From: an uncultured Eubacteriales bacterium
GTDB taxonomy: Bacteria; Bacillota; Clostridia; Oscillospirales; Oscillospiraceae
Assembly (NCBI GenBank): GCA_900544295.1
Contig: UQUO01000043.1
Coordinates: 1-16,036 of the forward strand
Length of the DNA stretch: 16,036 bases
Reading direction: 5' to 3'
A program made the translations under genes and the position numbers. The notes beneath the pieces were generated by a model. It ran no database searches. It saw nothing but the letters and a program-made list of their open reading frames with translations, and had not been told where the DNA came from. How positions within the stretch are numbered: position 1 is the stretch's first letter; each line of letters opens with the position of its first letter. Shown piece after piece: positions 1 to 7,119 of this stretch.

Positions 1-32
1 CCCGAAACCTCACGGGGGCGCCACCACCCCAT

Positions 33-160
33 AAGCGCTTTTCTTTGGGGCTCCACCCCGTTTCTTTGGGCAAGACCAAAGAAATGGGGTGGAACAGGCA
101 GCACCAACGTAAAGTCACACAAAACAAAACGGCGAGTTCCTGAAACCCACCCCCGGGCGG
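33..160 (-). repeat. Left copy of an inverted, hairpin-forming intergenic repeat
   Basis: Positions 33-114 match the reverse complement of 15956-16036 almost base for base, with one substitution near the outer end and one single-base indel. After a divergent gap of 8-9 nt the match resumes as an identical 18-mer (123-140 versus 15929-15946), then weakens through about 160. Inside is an 18-bp hairpin, 52-69 pairing with 76-93 around the 6-nt loop 70-75, with a single mismatch that becomes a G-U wobble in RNA. The word TTTCTTTGGG is also repeated directly at 40-49 and 61-70. A separate 8-bp hairpin lies at 155-162/169-176. No transposase or target duplication is visible. This is best read as a dispersed intergenic repeat or MITE-like element; the family is not identified. 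Confidence 0.75.
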
Positions 161-297
161 GGATGGAACCCCACCCCTACAGAGACTCGCACCGTACATG
201 GACCACAGCAACGGATATGGGCTTTGTACAAACTGCCGGGAAAAAGCAGAAATGGCCTGCGATACTGCGTAAAAGGGGCAATTTTGCGTCCAGGGCG

Positions 298-326
298 TTG
301 ACAAAAATTCTGCCTTGGCGTAGAAT
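298..326 (+). promoter_or_regulatory. Sigma-A-type promoter of the pyr operon
   Basis: A perfect -35 box TTGACA (298-303) is followed by exactly 17 nt and the -10 box TAGAAT (321-326), one mismatch from consensus. The expected start lies in or just after an A-run at 330-336, followed at once by TTTG, so the initial transcribed region reads AATTTG (335-340). That word is the known start region of the E. coli pyrBI transcript, where high UTP causes repetitive U addition. It is the only strong promoter before pyrC and probably drives the whole seven-gene operon. The exact start site is inferred. Confidence 0.85.
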
Positions 327-339
327 AATAAAAAAATTT

Positions 340-363
340 GAGGCCCGCCGCCGCGGGCTTTTT
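340..363 (+). terminator. Intrinsic terminator or attenuator directly after the pyr start site
   Basis: The six-base all-GC stem 343-348 (GCCCGC) pairs with 353-358 (GCGGGC) around the loop CGCC, followed by five T residues (359-363). G342, A341 and G340 can extend pairing into the T-run. The hairpin begins only about 8-13 nt after the predicted transcription start and ends 21 nt before pyrC. It could attenuate the pyr operon, stop read-through from upstream, or both. No alternative antiterminator stem, PyrR-type binding loop or leader peptide is evident. The structure is clear; its regulatory role is inferred. Confidence 0.65.
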
Positions 364-384
364 GACTGAGAGGGGTGTGTTCCG

Positions 385-1650
385 GTGGACGGCATCGTTA
401 TAAAGGGATGTGAAGTCTTCCGCCAGGGGGTCTTTGTTTCCGCCGACGTTGAGATCCTGGACGGCGTTGTCACCCGCGTGGAGCCCGGTATCGTTCCCGG
501 CGAGGGCGTAAGTGTTTGTAATTTTGATAATTGTCTTGTTGTTCCCGGTCTTGTGGATGTGCATGTGCATCTTCGAGAGCCGGGTTTTTCTTATAAGGAG
601 ACGATAAAAAGCGGCACCGAGGCCGCGGCGCGCTCGGGCTACGCCGCCGTCTGCGCCATGCCGAACCTCTCTCCCGTGCCTGAAGACGCGGCGACGCTTG
701 CGCAGGAGCTGGACCTTATAGCGCGCGACGCCGCCATCGACATACTGCCCTACGGGGCCATCACGCGCGGGCAAAAGGGCGCCAAACTCGCGGACATGGC
801 GGCCATGGCTCCCTATGTCTGCGGATTTTCGGACGACGGGCACGGTGTGCAGTCGGCGGAGCTGATGCGTGAGGCCATGCTGGAGGCAGGACGGCTCGGC
901 AGGCCCATCGCCGCGCACTGCGAGGACAACTCCCTCCTGCGCGGGGGATATATCCACGACGGGGAGTACGCGGCGGCCCATGGACACCGGGGCATCTGCT
1001 CCGAGTCCGAGTGGGGCCCCATCGAGCGGGACATCGGCCTGCTGCGAGGCACGGGCTGCGCCTACCATGTCTGCCACATCTCGACGGCGGAGAGCGCGGA
1101 GCTCATCCGCCGAGCCAAGGCTGAGGGCCTGGATATAAGCTGCGAGACCGCGCCGCACTACCTGCTGCTCTCGGACGCGGAGCTCCAGGAGGACGGGCGC
1201 TTCAAGATGAACCCGCCGCTTCGGGGCGAGGCCGACCGCCTGGCGCTAATAGAGGCGCTGCGCGACGGGACCATCGACATGATAGCGACGGACCACGCCC
1301 CGCACTCGGCGGAAGAGAAGTCCCGCGGGCTGGAAAAGAGCGCCTTCGGCATCACGGGGCTTGAGACGGCCTTCCCCGTGCTCTGGACGGGGCTCGTGGA
1401 GCCGGGCATAATAGGCCGGGAGCGGCTCGCAGAGCTCATGAGCACGGCGCCGGCCCGCCGCTTCGGCATCGAGAGCGGCATAGAGCTCGGAAAGCCCGCG
1501 AGCCTCGCCGTGTTCGACGTGAGCACGACCTACACGATAGACCCCGCCGCCTTCGCCTCGAAGGGCAGGGCCACGCCCTTCGAGGGCAGGCAGGTGCGCG
1601 GGCGCTGCGTTTTGAACATCTGCAGGGGCAGGGAGGTGTGGCGCGCTTGA
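385..1650 (+). CDS. pyrC: Dihydroorotase
   Basis: Catalyses the reversible cyclisation of carbamoyl-aspartate to dihydroorotate, the third step of de novo pyrimidine synthesis, in the cytoplasm. The 421-residue product has the length of class I bacterial dihydroorotases. It shows the zinc-binding HxH (H60, H62) followed by LREPG, the motif SDDGHGVQS, and the active-site motif DHAPH beginning at D303. The GTG start at 385 is supported by AGGGG at 371-375, nine bases upstream. It is the first gene after the pyr promoter and attenuator-like hairpin, and its stop overlaps the likely start of pyrK. Codons 42-70 are strikingly AT-ending compared with the rest of the gene. The family assignment is secure; allantoinase and other amidohydrolases are unlikely given the operon. 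Confidence 0.97.
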   Translation: MDGIVIKGCEVFRQGVFVSADVEILDGVVTRVEPGIVPGEGVSVCNFDNCLVVPGLVDVHVHLREPGFSYKETIKSGTEAAARSGYAAVCAMPNLSPVPEDAATLAQELDLIARDAAIDILPYGAITRGQKGAKLADMAAMAPYVCGFSDDGHGVQSAELMREAMLEAGRLGRPIAAHCEDNSLLRGGYIHDGEYAAAHGHRGICSESEWGPIERDIGLLRGTGCAYHVCHISTAESAELIRRAKAEGLDISCETAPHYLLLSDAELQEDGRFKMNPPLRGEADRLALIEALRDGTIDMIATDHAPHSAEEKSRGLEKSAFGITGLETAFPVLWTGLVEPGIIGRERLAELMSTAPARRFGIESGIELGKPASLAVFDVSTTYTIDPAAFASKGRATPFEGRQVRGRCVLNICRGREVWRA

Positions 1651-2375
1651 AAAAGGTGAGATTCCAGCTTTCGCAGGCGTATTTCGCCGCTCCGGGCCTG
1701 CGGGTGATGAAGCTCCGGGGCGACACGGAGGGCGCGGCGGGGCCGGGGAGGTTCGTCGAGGTCTCGGCGCCCGGCTTCTTCCTGCGGCGGCCCTTCTCCG
1801 TCTGCGGGGTAGAGGGGGATGAGCTCACGCTCGCCGTCAAGCTCGCCGGGCGCGGGACAAAGGCGCTGCACGAGCTGGCTCCGGGCGCGCAGCTGGAGCT
1901 GCTCACGGGCCTCGGCAACGGCTTCGAGCTCTCGGCGGCGGGGGAGAGGCCCCTGCTGCTGGGCGGCGGCAGCGGCGTCGCGCCCATGCTCTACCTCGCG
2001 CGGGAGCTCTCAAAGCTCGGCGTCCGGCCCGCGGCGGCCATAGGTTTCGGCTCGGCGGGCGAGGTCTGCTTTGAGAGGGAGTTTGGCGAAACCTGCGGGA
2101 GCCTGCGCGTCTTCACGCTCGACGGCTCGCGCGGGGAGCGCGGGCTGGTGACGCAGGCGCTGGGCGAGGGCTTCAGCTCCGTATTTGCCTGCGGGCCGCT
2201 GCCCATGCTGCGGGCCATAGATGAAAAAAGCCACGTGCCCGCGCAGTTCTCGCTGGAGGCGCGCATGGGCTGCGGCTTCGGGGCCTGCATGGGCTGCACG
2301 ATAGACACGGTGAACGGCCCCAGGCGCGTCTGCAAGGACGGGCCGGTGTTCCGCTCGGGGGAGGTGCGCTGGTGA
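1647..2375 (+). CDS. pyrK: Dihydroorotate dehydrogenase B, electron transfer subunit
   Basis: The FAD and 2Fe-2S subunit that passes electrons from the class 1B dihydroorotate dehydrogenase PyrD to NAD+. An N-terminal FAD-binding barrel (about residues 1-95) contains RRPFSVCG. A nucleotide-binding domain follows, with GGGSGVAPM. The C-terminal cluster motif is CGFGACMGC plus a later cysteine in RRVCKDGP, giving the four ligands of a plant-type iron-sulfur centre. I prefer the TTG start at 1647, which overlaps the pyrC stop as TTGA and sits 10 nt after GGGAGG (1631-1636). A GTG at 1638 in the same frame is possible but lies too close to that site. The gene overlaps pyrD by 4 nt (GTGA), as expected for two subunits of one complex. 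Confidence 0.93.
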   Translation: MKKVRFQLSQAYFAAPGLRVMKLRGDTEGAAGPGRFVEVSAPGFFLRRPFSVCGVEGDELTLAVKLAGRGTKALHELAPGAQLELLTGLGNGFELSAAGERPLLLGGGSGVAPMLYLARELSKLGVRPAAAIGFGSAGEVCFEREFGETCGSLRVFTLDGSRGERGLVTQALGEGFSSVFACGPLPMLRAIDEKSHVPAQFSLEARMGCGFGACMGCTIDTVNGPRRVCKDGPVFRSGEVRW

Positions 2376-3286
2376 ACACGAGAGTAAAGCTCTGCGGCAC
2401 AGAGCTCGCGAATCCCGTCATACCCGCCTCCGGCACCTTCGGCTACGGGGCCGAGTTCGCCGCGCTCTACGACATAAACTGCCTCGGGACCTTCTCCTTC
2501 AAGGGCACGACGCGCCTTCCGCGCTTTGGCAACCCCGGCCCGCGCATAGCGGAGGCCCCGGCGGGGCTCTTAAACTCCGTCGGCCTGCAGAACCCCGGCG
2601 TGGACGCCGTCATAGCCGAGGAGCTCCCCCGGCTGCGCGAGGTCTTTCACAAGCCCGTCATGGCGAATGTCTGCGGCTTTTCCGTGGATGAGTACGTAGA
2701 GGTCGCCGCAAAGCTCGACAGCTGCCCCGAGGTGGGCTGGCTCGAAATAAACATCAGCTGCCCCAACGTCCACGGCGGCGGCATGGGCTTCGGCACGAGC
2801 TGCGAGAGCGCCGCCGAGGTCACGCGCGAGGTCAGGGCGGCGGTGAAAAAACCCGTCATAGTGAAGCTCACGCCCAACGTGACGGACATCGTCTCCATCG
2901 CGCGCGCCTGCGAAAAGGCGGGCGCGGACGGGCTCAGCTTAATAAACACCCTGCTCGCCATGCGGATAGACCCGGCGACGCGCAGGCCCGTTCTGAAAAA
3001 CCTCACGGGCGGGCTCTCAGGCCCGGCGGTCTTCCCCGTGGCCCTGCGCATGGTCTGGCAGGTCTACGAGGCGGTCGGCATACCCATTATCGGCATGGGC
3101 GGGGTGAGCTCGGCTGAGGACGTCATCGAGATGCTGCTCGCGGGCGCGACGGCCGTCGGCGTCGGCGCGGCGAACCTGCGGGAGCCCTACGCCGCGCGGG
3201 ACATGGTGGAGGACCTGCCCGCGGCGATGAAAAAATACGGCATTGAAAATCTTCAGGATATCATAGGAGGCGCACACAATGGCTAA
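2372..3286 (+). CDS. pyrD: Dihydroorotate dehydrogenase B, catalytic subunit
   Basis: FMN-dependent oxidation of dihydroorotate to orotate, acting in complex with PyrK and using NAD+. The 304-residue product has the class 1 substrate motif [11 protein letters not shown] near the N-terminus and [10 protein letters not shown] with the catalytic cysteine C130. This cysteine marks class 1 enzymes, whereas membrane-bound class 2 uses serine. [10 protein letters not shown] and the phosphate-binding GMGGVSS follow. It starts with GTG overlapping the last bases of pyrK, and its end overlaps pyrF by 8 nt. The adjacent pyrK shows it is type 1B (NAD-linked), not the fumarate-linked 1A. No odd features. 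Confidence 0.97.
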   Translation: MNTRVKLCGTELANPVIPASGTFGYGAEFAALYDINCLGTFSFKGTTRLPRFGNPGPRIAEAPAGLLNSVGLQNPGVDAVIAEELPRLREVFHKPVMANVCGFSVDEYVEVAAKLDSCPEVGWLEINISCPNVHGGGMGFGTSCESAAEVTREVRAAVKKPVIVKLTPNVTDIVSIARACEKAGADGLSLINTLLAMRIDPATRRPVLKNLTGGLSGPAVFPVALRMVWQVYEAVGIPIIGMGGVSSAEDVIEMLLAGATAVGVGAANLREPYAARDMVEDLPAAMKKYGIENLQDIIGGAHNG

Positions 3287-3989
3287 GGACGTGATAATCG
3301 CCTGCGACTTCCCGACCAGGGAGCGCACGCTGGCCTTTCTCGATATGTTCGGGACCGAGAGGCCGTATGTGAAGATCGGCATGGAGCTCTTCTACGCCGA
3401 GGGTCCGGACATCGTCCGGGAGATAAAGGCGCGGGGACACAGCATATTCCTCGACCTCAAGCTCTGCGATATACCGAACACGGTGAAGCGGGCGATGGCC
3501 GTGCTGCGCGGCACGGGCGCGGACATGATAAACCTCCACGCCTTCGGCACTCGGGAGATGATGACGGCGGCGCTCGAAGGCCTCACCGGCCCGGACGGGA
3601 CGCGGCCCCTGCTCATCGCCGTCACGCAGCTGACCTCGACGAGCGAGGAGCGCATGAGGCGGGAGCTGCTCATAGACAGGCCCCTGGCCGAGGTCTGCCT
3701 CGACTACGCGGAAAACGCGAAGGCGGCGGGGCTCGACGGCGTGGTCTGCTCGCCCCTTGAGGCTGGCGCGGTGCATGAGCGCTGCGGCGCGGATTTCCTC
3801 ACCGTGACGCCCGGCGTGCGCTTCGCCGGCGGCGAAAAGGGCGACCAGGTGCGCGTCACGACGCCTGAGCGGGCCGGTCAGCTCGGCTCGGACTACATCG
3901 TCGTGGGCCGGCCCATTACGGGCGCTGAGGACCCCGCAGCAGCCTGGAGGCGCTGCGTTTCCGAATTCATGGGAGGTGCGAAGGCATGA
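3279..3989 (+). CDS. pyrF: Orotidine 5'-phosphate decarboxylase
   Basis: Decarboxylates OMP to UMP, the last step of the pathway. The 236-residue protein belongs to the group 1 (bacterial, about 230-240 residue) family. The catalytic DxKxxDI signature is present as D59, K61, D64. TPGVRF and VVGRPIT near the C-terminus form the phosphate-binding loop. A strong AGGAGG (near 3265) precedes the ATG at 3279, inside the end of pyrD. It overlaps pyrE by 4 nt (ATGA), so the two enzymes that convert orotate to UMP are translationally coupled. Confidence 0.97.
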   Translation: MAKDVIIACDFPTRERTLAFLDMFGTERPYVKIGMELFYAEGPDIVREIKARGHSIFLDLKLCDIPNTVKRAMAVLRGTGADMINLHAFGTREMMTAALEGLTGPDGTRPLLIAVTQLTSTSEERMRRELLIDRPLAEVCLDYAENAKAAGLDGVVCSPLEAGAVHERCGADFLTVTPGVRFAGGEKGDQVRVTTPERAGQLGSDYIVVGRPITGAEDPAAAWRRCVSEFMGGAKA

Positions 3990-4633
3990 ACGAAATAAAA
4001 GAGCGCGTGGCCCGCGGCCTTCTGGCCATTGGCGCGGTGTTCCTCCGGCCTGAGGAGCCCTTCACCTGGGCCAGCGGCATAAAGAGCCCCATCTACTGCG
4101 ACAACCGCCTCATCCTCACGGCGCCCGACGTGCGCGGCGTGGTCGAGGCCGCCATAGCCGAGACGGTGGCGCGCGAGTTCCCCGAGGCCGAAGTGCTCAT
4201 GGGCACGGCCACGGCGGGCATAGCCCACGCCGCCATCGCGGCGCATCTCATGGGCCTGCCCATGGGCTACGTCCGCTCCGGCGCGAAGGACCACGGCAGG
4301 CAAAACCGCATCGAGGGCAGGCTCCGCGAGGGTGAAAAAGTCGTCGTCATCGAGGACCTCATTTCCACCGGCGGCAGCCTCATAGAGACGGTCGAGGCCC
4401 TGCGCGAGGCCGGCGCCGAGGTGCTGGGCGCGGTGTCCATCTTCACCTACGGCATGGAAAAGGGCAAAAAGCGCCTTGCCGAGGCCGGCGTGCGCGCCGT
4501 CAGCCTCACGGACTTTGACGAGATAGTCGCCGTGGCCGAGGCCGAGGGCTACATCCCCGCACAGAGCGTGCCGGGACTCATGGCCTTCCGCGCCGACCCC
4601 TCGGACGAGAGCTGGATGGGAGGAAGAAAATGA
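3986..4633 (+). CDS. pyrE: Orotate phosphoribosyltransferase
   Basis: Transfers phosphoribose from PRPP to orotate, making OMP. The 215-residue protein is of normal size for the bacterial family. It has the PRPP-binding motif [13 protein letters not shown] with acidic pair E123-D124. [16 protein letters not shown] near the N-terminus is typical of the orotate-binding region. Its ATG overlaps the pyrF stop, and its own stop overlaps the pyrB start by 4 nt. SD-like GGGAGG lies about 10 nt upstream of the start. No unusual features. Confidence 0.97.
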   Translation: MNEIKERVARGLLAIGAVFLRPEEPFTWASGIKSPIYCDNRLILTAPDVRGVVEAAIAETVAREFPEAEVLMGTATAGIAHAAIAAHLMGLPMGYVRSGAKDHGRQNRIEGRLREGEKVVVIEDLISTGGSLIETVEALREAGAEVLGAVSIFTYGMEKGKKRLAEAGVRAVSLTDFDEIVAVAEAEGYIPAQSVPGLMAFRADPSDESWMGGRK

Positions 4634-5541
4634 GACACCTTATAGACATACTCGACCTGAGCACCCAGGAGATAAAGGAGATACTCGACCAGGCGGACGA
4701 GATAATCGCCCACCCCGAGGAGTACCGGGAACGGTGCAAATATAAAAAACTCGCGACGCTCTTCTTCGAGCCTTCGACCCGCACGCGCCTTTCCTTCGAG
4801 GCCGCGATGCTGGAGCTGGGCGGCAGCGTTCTGGGCTTCTCCGAGGCGTCGAGCTCCTCCGCCGCCAAGGGCGAGAGCGTGGCCGACACCATCCGCGTCG
4901 TCGGCTGCTACGCCGACATCATCGCGATGCGCCACCCCAAGGAGGGCGCGCCCATGGTCGCCGCCATGCACTCGACGGTGCCCATCATAAACGCCGGCGA
5001 CGGCGGCCACAACCACCCCACCCAGACCCTGACCGACCTGCTCACCATCCGCCGCGAGCGCGGCAGCCTCGACAACTTCACAATCGGCCTGTGCGGCGAC
5101 CTCAAGTTCGGCCGCACCGTCCACTCCCTCATCGAGGCCCTTTCCAGGAGCAGCGGGATAAAGTTCGTGCTCATCTCCCCGGAGGAGCTGAAGCTGCCCA
5201 GCTACATCAAGAAGGACGTGCTGCAGAAAAAGGGCCTGGAGTACAGCCAGGAGACAGACCTCGCCGCCGTAATGCCCGAGCTCGACATCCTCTACATGAC
5301 CCGCGTGCAGCGCGAGCGCTTCTTCAACGAGGAGGACTACCTCCGCCTGAAGGACAGCTACATCCTTACCCCGGAGAAGCTGGCCGGGGCGAAAAAGGAA
5401 CTGCGCATCCTGCACCCCCTGCCCCGCGTGAACGAAATTTCCACCGCCATAGACGAAGACCCCCGCGCCTGCTATTTCCGCCAGGCCCTCTGCGGCAAGT
5501 TCGTCCGCATGGCCCTCATACTGAAGCTGCTGGAGGCGTGA
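4630..5541 (+). CDS. pyrB: Aspartate carbamoyltransferase, catalytic chain
   Basis: Condenses carbamoyl phosphate with aspartate, the committed step of pyrimidine synthesis. The carbamoyl-phosphate motif STRTR is at residues 49-53 within [24 protein letters not shown] and HPLPRVNEI, which complete the active site, are present. The length of 303 residues fits the class that forms holoenzymes with PyrI. It lies directly before pyrI with one base between them, so equimolar production of catalytic and regulatory chains is likely. The stop-start overlap with pyrE suggests coupled translation. Five of its first six isoleucines are encoded by ATA. Confidence 0.98.
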   Translation: MRHLIDILDLSTQEIKEILDQADEIIAHPEEYRERCKYKKLATLFFEPSTRTRLSFEAAMLELGGSVLGFSEASSSSAAKGESVADTIRVVGCYADIIAMRHPKEGAPMVAAMHSTVPIINAGDGGHNHPTQTLTDLLTIRRERGSLDNFTIGLCGDLKFGRTVHSLIEALSRSSGIKFVLISPEELKLPSYIKKDVLQKKGLEYSQETDLAAVMPELDILYMTRVQRERFFNEEDYLRLKDSYILTPEKLAGAKKELRILHPLPRVNEISTAIDEDPRACYFRQALCGKFVRMALILKLLEA

Positions 5542-5542
5542 C

Positions 5543-5968
5543 ATGAACATAGATTCCATCAAAAACGGCATAGTCATCGACCACATCCACGCCGGCGGAG
5601 CCATGGAGCTCTACCGACTGCTGCACCTCGACAAGCTCGACTGCACGGTGGCCATAATAAAAAACGCCCCCAGCGAGCTCATGGGGCGCAAGGACATCAT
5701 CAAGATCGACTCCATGACGGACATTGACCTCACCGTCATCGGCTACGTGGACCCGGGCGCGACGATAAACGTCATAAAGGACGGCCGCCTGTTTGAAAAG
5801 CGCAAGCTCACGATGCCCGAGAAGATCGTGAACGTCCTGCGCTGCAAGAACCCGCGCTGCATCACCAGCGTGGAGCCGGACCTGCCGCAGATATTCCGCC
5901 TGACGAGTCCCGAGACCCACACCTACCGCTGCATCTACTGCGAGACCAAGGCCGAGAAGATGAACTGA
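5543..5968 (+). CDS. pyrI: Aspartate carbamoyltransferase, regulatory chain
   Basis: The allosteric subunit of ATCase; in E. coli it binds CTP, UTP and ATP and holds catalytic trimers together through a zinc domain. Here 141 residues (E. coli about 153). The N-terminal nucleotide-binding domain includes GIVIDHIHAG and ELMGRKDIIKI. The C-terminal zinc domain has all four cysteines, C101-x4-C106 and C130-x2-C133. GGAGG at 5532-5536 lies 6 nt before the ATG. It is the last gene of the operon and is followed by a strong terminator. Its presence implies feedback inhibition or activation of ATCase by nucleotides; which nucleotide acts cannot be read from sequence. Confidence 0.96.
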   Translation: MNIDSIKNGIVIDHIHAGGAMELYRLLHLDKLDCTVAIIKNAPSELMGRKDIIKIDSMTDIDLTVIGYVDPGATINVIKDGRLFEKRKLTMPEKIVNVLRCKNPRCITSVEPDLPQIFRLTSPETHTYRCIYCETKAEKMN

Positions 5969-5976
5969 AAACGCGC

Positions 5977-6016
5977 CGCTCCGCCGCCCCCGCAGGGGGA
6001 CGGCGGAGCGTTTTTT
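5977..6016 (+). terminator. Rho-independent terminator of the pyr operon
   Basis: A ten-base perfect stem, 5977-5986 with 6001-6010, is extended by CCCCC/GGGGG (5987-5991/5995-5999) with a bulged A at 6000 and loop GCA. Six T residues follow (6011-6016). The T-run reaches the stop codon of the convergent minus-strand gene. On the other strand the same stem is followed shortly by TTTT after GCGCG, so it may also serve as a weaker bidirectional terminator. Confidence 0.93.
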
Positions 6017-7062
6017 CAGCCCTGCGCCTCCAGTTTTTCCACCATCTCCGCCAGGGCGCCTGCCAGCTCCTCGGAGAAGTCCGCGTCGGCGGCGGAGGTC
6101 TCGATACGCAGCTCCTCGCCCTCGGGCGAGGGCGAGACGCGCAGGGCGCAGTGTCCCGAACGGAGCACGACCCCGTCGTCCAGGGCCGCGCCGGCCTCCA
6201 TCATCGCGCCCGAAACGGCCCGCATGAGCCTGGCCCTGTCCCGGCAGGCCACGCGCCGCTCAGAGCGCGCCTGGCCCTCCAGCGGGGCGCGCTCTTTCTG
6301 ACCGCGCGGCTCGGGAGGCTTCTCAAAGGGCGCGTCAGGCAGGCGCAGCGCCCCGTCCAGCGCGTCCAGACAGCACTGGAAATATGCCCGCGGCGTGCCG
6401 ATGTCGCACCAGTAGCCGGGCATGACCGCGCCGTGTATCTGCTCGCCCCGCTCCAGCAGCAGGGGGAAGAGCCCGGAGGCAAAGTCGAAGCTCTCGCCCG
6501 CCGGCACGAGCTCCATCGCCCGCGGCTCTATGACGTAGATGCCCGTGTTGACCAGGTTCGTCACCACCCGCTCCCAGGGCGGCTTTTCGATGAAGCAGCG
6601 CACGCTGCCCGCCGCGTCCGGGACGACGAGGCCGTAGCGCAGGGGGTCCCGGCTCTCGTAGAGCGCCATCGTCACCGCTGCGCCCGAGCGCGAGTGCTCG
6701 GAGATGAGGCGGCCCAGCTCGAAGTCGCAGGCCGCATCCCCGCTCAGCACGAGGAAGGGCTCTTCCCCGAGAAAGTCCATGCAGTTTTTGACCCCGCCCG
6801 CCGTGCCGAGGGGCTGGTCCTCTATACGCCAGGCGAGGTGGACGCCCAGGGCGCTGCCGTCCCCGAAACGCTCTATGATGGGCGCGGGGTTGTAGCCCAG
6901 GGCGGCGCAGATCTCGGTTATGCCGTTTGCGCGCAGCAGTTCTATGGCGCGCTCCATGAGAGGCTTACCCAAAAGCGGTACCATGGGCTTGGGAAGTTCG
7001 CCCGTGACGGCCTTCAGACGCCGGCCCTCTCCGCCGGCCATGATAACAGCTTTCATGTCCAT
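6016..7062 (-). CDS. Sugar-phosphate nucleotidyltransferase with a mutase domain IV-like tail
   Basis: Predicted to join a nucleotide to a sugar 1-phosphate to make an NDP-sugar, as in ManC/RfbA-type enzymes; sugar and nucleotide are unknown. From the ATG at 7062 it is 348 residues. The first about 235 residues are an NTP-transferase fold: MAGGEGRR near residues 8-15, LSGDAACDFE, FIEKP, NTGIYVIEP and GYWCDIGTP. A basic, proline-rich linker follows. The last about 75 residues resemble the C-terminal domain (domain IV) of phosphohexomutases, but the expected hexapeptide and catalytic mutase domains are absent. In related bacteria such transferases can be fused to a whole phosphomannomutase. Starts at 7062 or 7056 (MKAVIMAGG) are both plausible; neither has a clear ribosome site, and a GTG at 7107 in frame lies under the divergent promoter. 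It stands alone, convergent with pyrI. Confidence 0.8.
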   Translation of the reverse strand: MDMKAVIMAGGEGRRLKAVTGELPKPMVPLLGKPLMERAIELLRANGITEICAALGYNPAPIIERFGDGSALGVHLAWRIEDQPLGTAGGVKNCMDFLGEEPFLVLSGDAACDFELGRLISEHSRSGAAVTMALYESRDPLRYGLVVPDAAGSVRCFIEKPPWERVVTNLVNTGIYVIEPRAMELVPAGESFDFASGLFPLLLERGEQIHGAVMPGYWCDIGTPRAYFQCCLDALDGALRLPDAPFEKPPEPRGQKERAPLEGQARSERRVACRDRARLMRAVSGAMMEAGAALDDGVVLRSGHCALRVSPSPEGEELRIETSAADADFSEELAGALAEMVEKLEAQG

Positions 7063-7090
7063 ATTATTTGTGGCGTACGGAGAAATATTG

Positions 7091-7119
7091 TTGTAAAGAT
7101 TGACCACATTTGATATAAT
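7091..7119 (+). promoter_or_regulatory. Sigma-A-type promoter for the GNAT-gdpP-rplI operon
   Basis: TTGTAA (7091-7096) and a perfect TATAAT (7114-7119) are separated by 17 nt. The predicted start is near 7126. GGGAGG (7139-7144) then leads into the acetyltransferase ATG at 7153. The segment lies in the AT-rich gap between divergent genes, so it probably also houses the minus-strand promoter for the nucleotidyltransferase, whose boxes I could not assign. It appears to be the main promoter for the genes up to ftsH, since no terminator is seen until 15873. Confidence 0.8.

Larger units (their letters stand above)
1..384. other. Non-coding leader region upstream of the pyr operon
   Basis: No convincing gene is seen in this stretch. 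It contains a structured repeat (33-160), about 135 bases without recognisable content (161-297), a sigma-A-type promoter (298-326), a compact terminator hairpin (343-363) and the pyrC ribosome site AGGGG (371-375). Small open frames cross this region on both strands, but they run through the promoter, terminator and repeat and lack ribosome sites, so I do not call them genes. No tRNA-like or T-box-like fold was recognised. Confidence 0.7.

Noticed and set aside
163..369. A 68-codon plus-strand open frame upstream of pyrC.
   Set aside because: It runs through the pyr promoter and terminator hairpin, begins within a repeat hairpin and has no ribosome site.
327..384. PyrR-dependent attenuator or other riboswitch before pyrC.
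   Set aside because: The leader is only about 50 nt, has no PyrR-type binding loop or antiterminator stem, and only one small hairpin.
115..1158. A 347-codon minus-strand open frame covering the pyrC 5' half and leader.
   Set aside because: It crosses the repeat, promoter and terminator and is antisense to a clear dihydroorotase.
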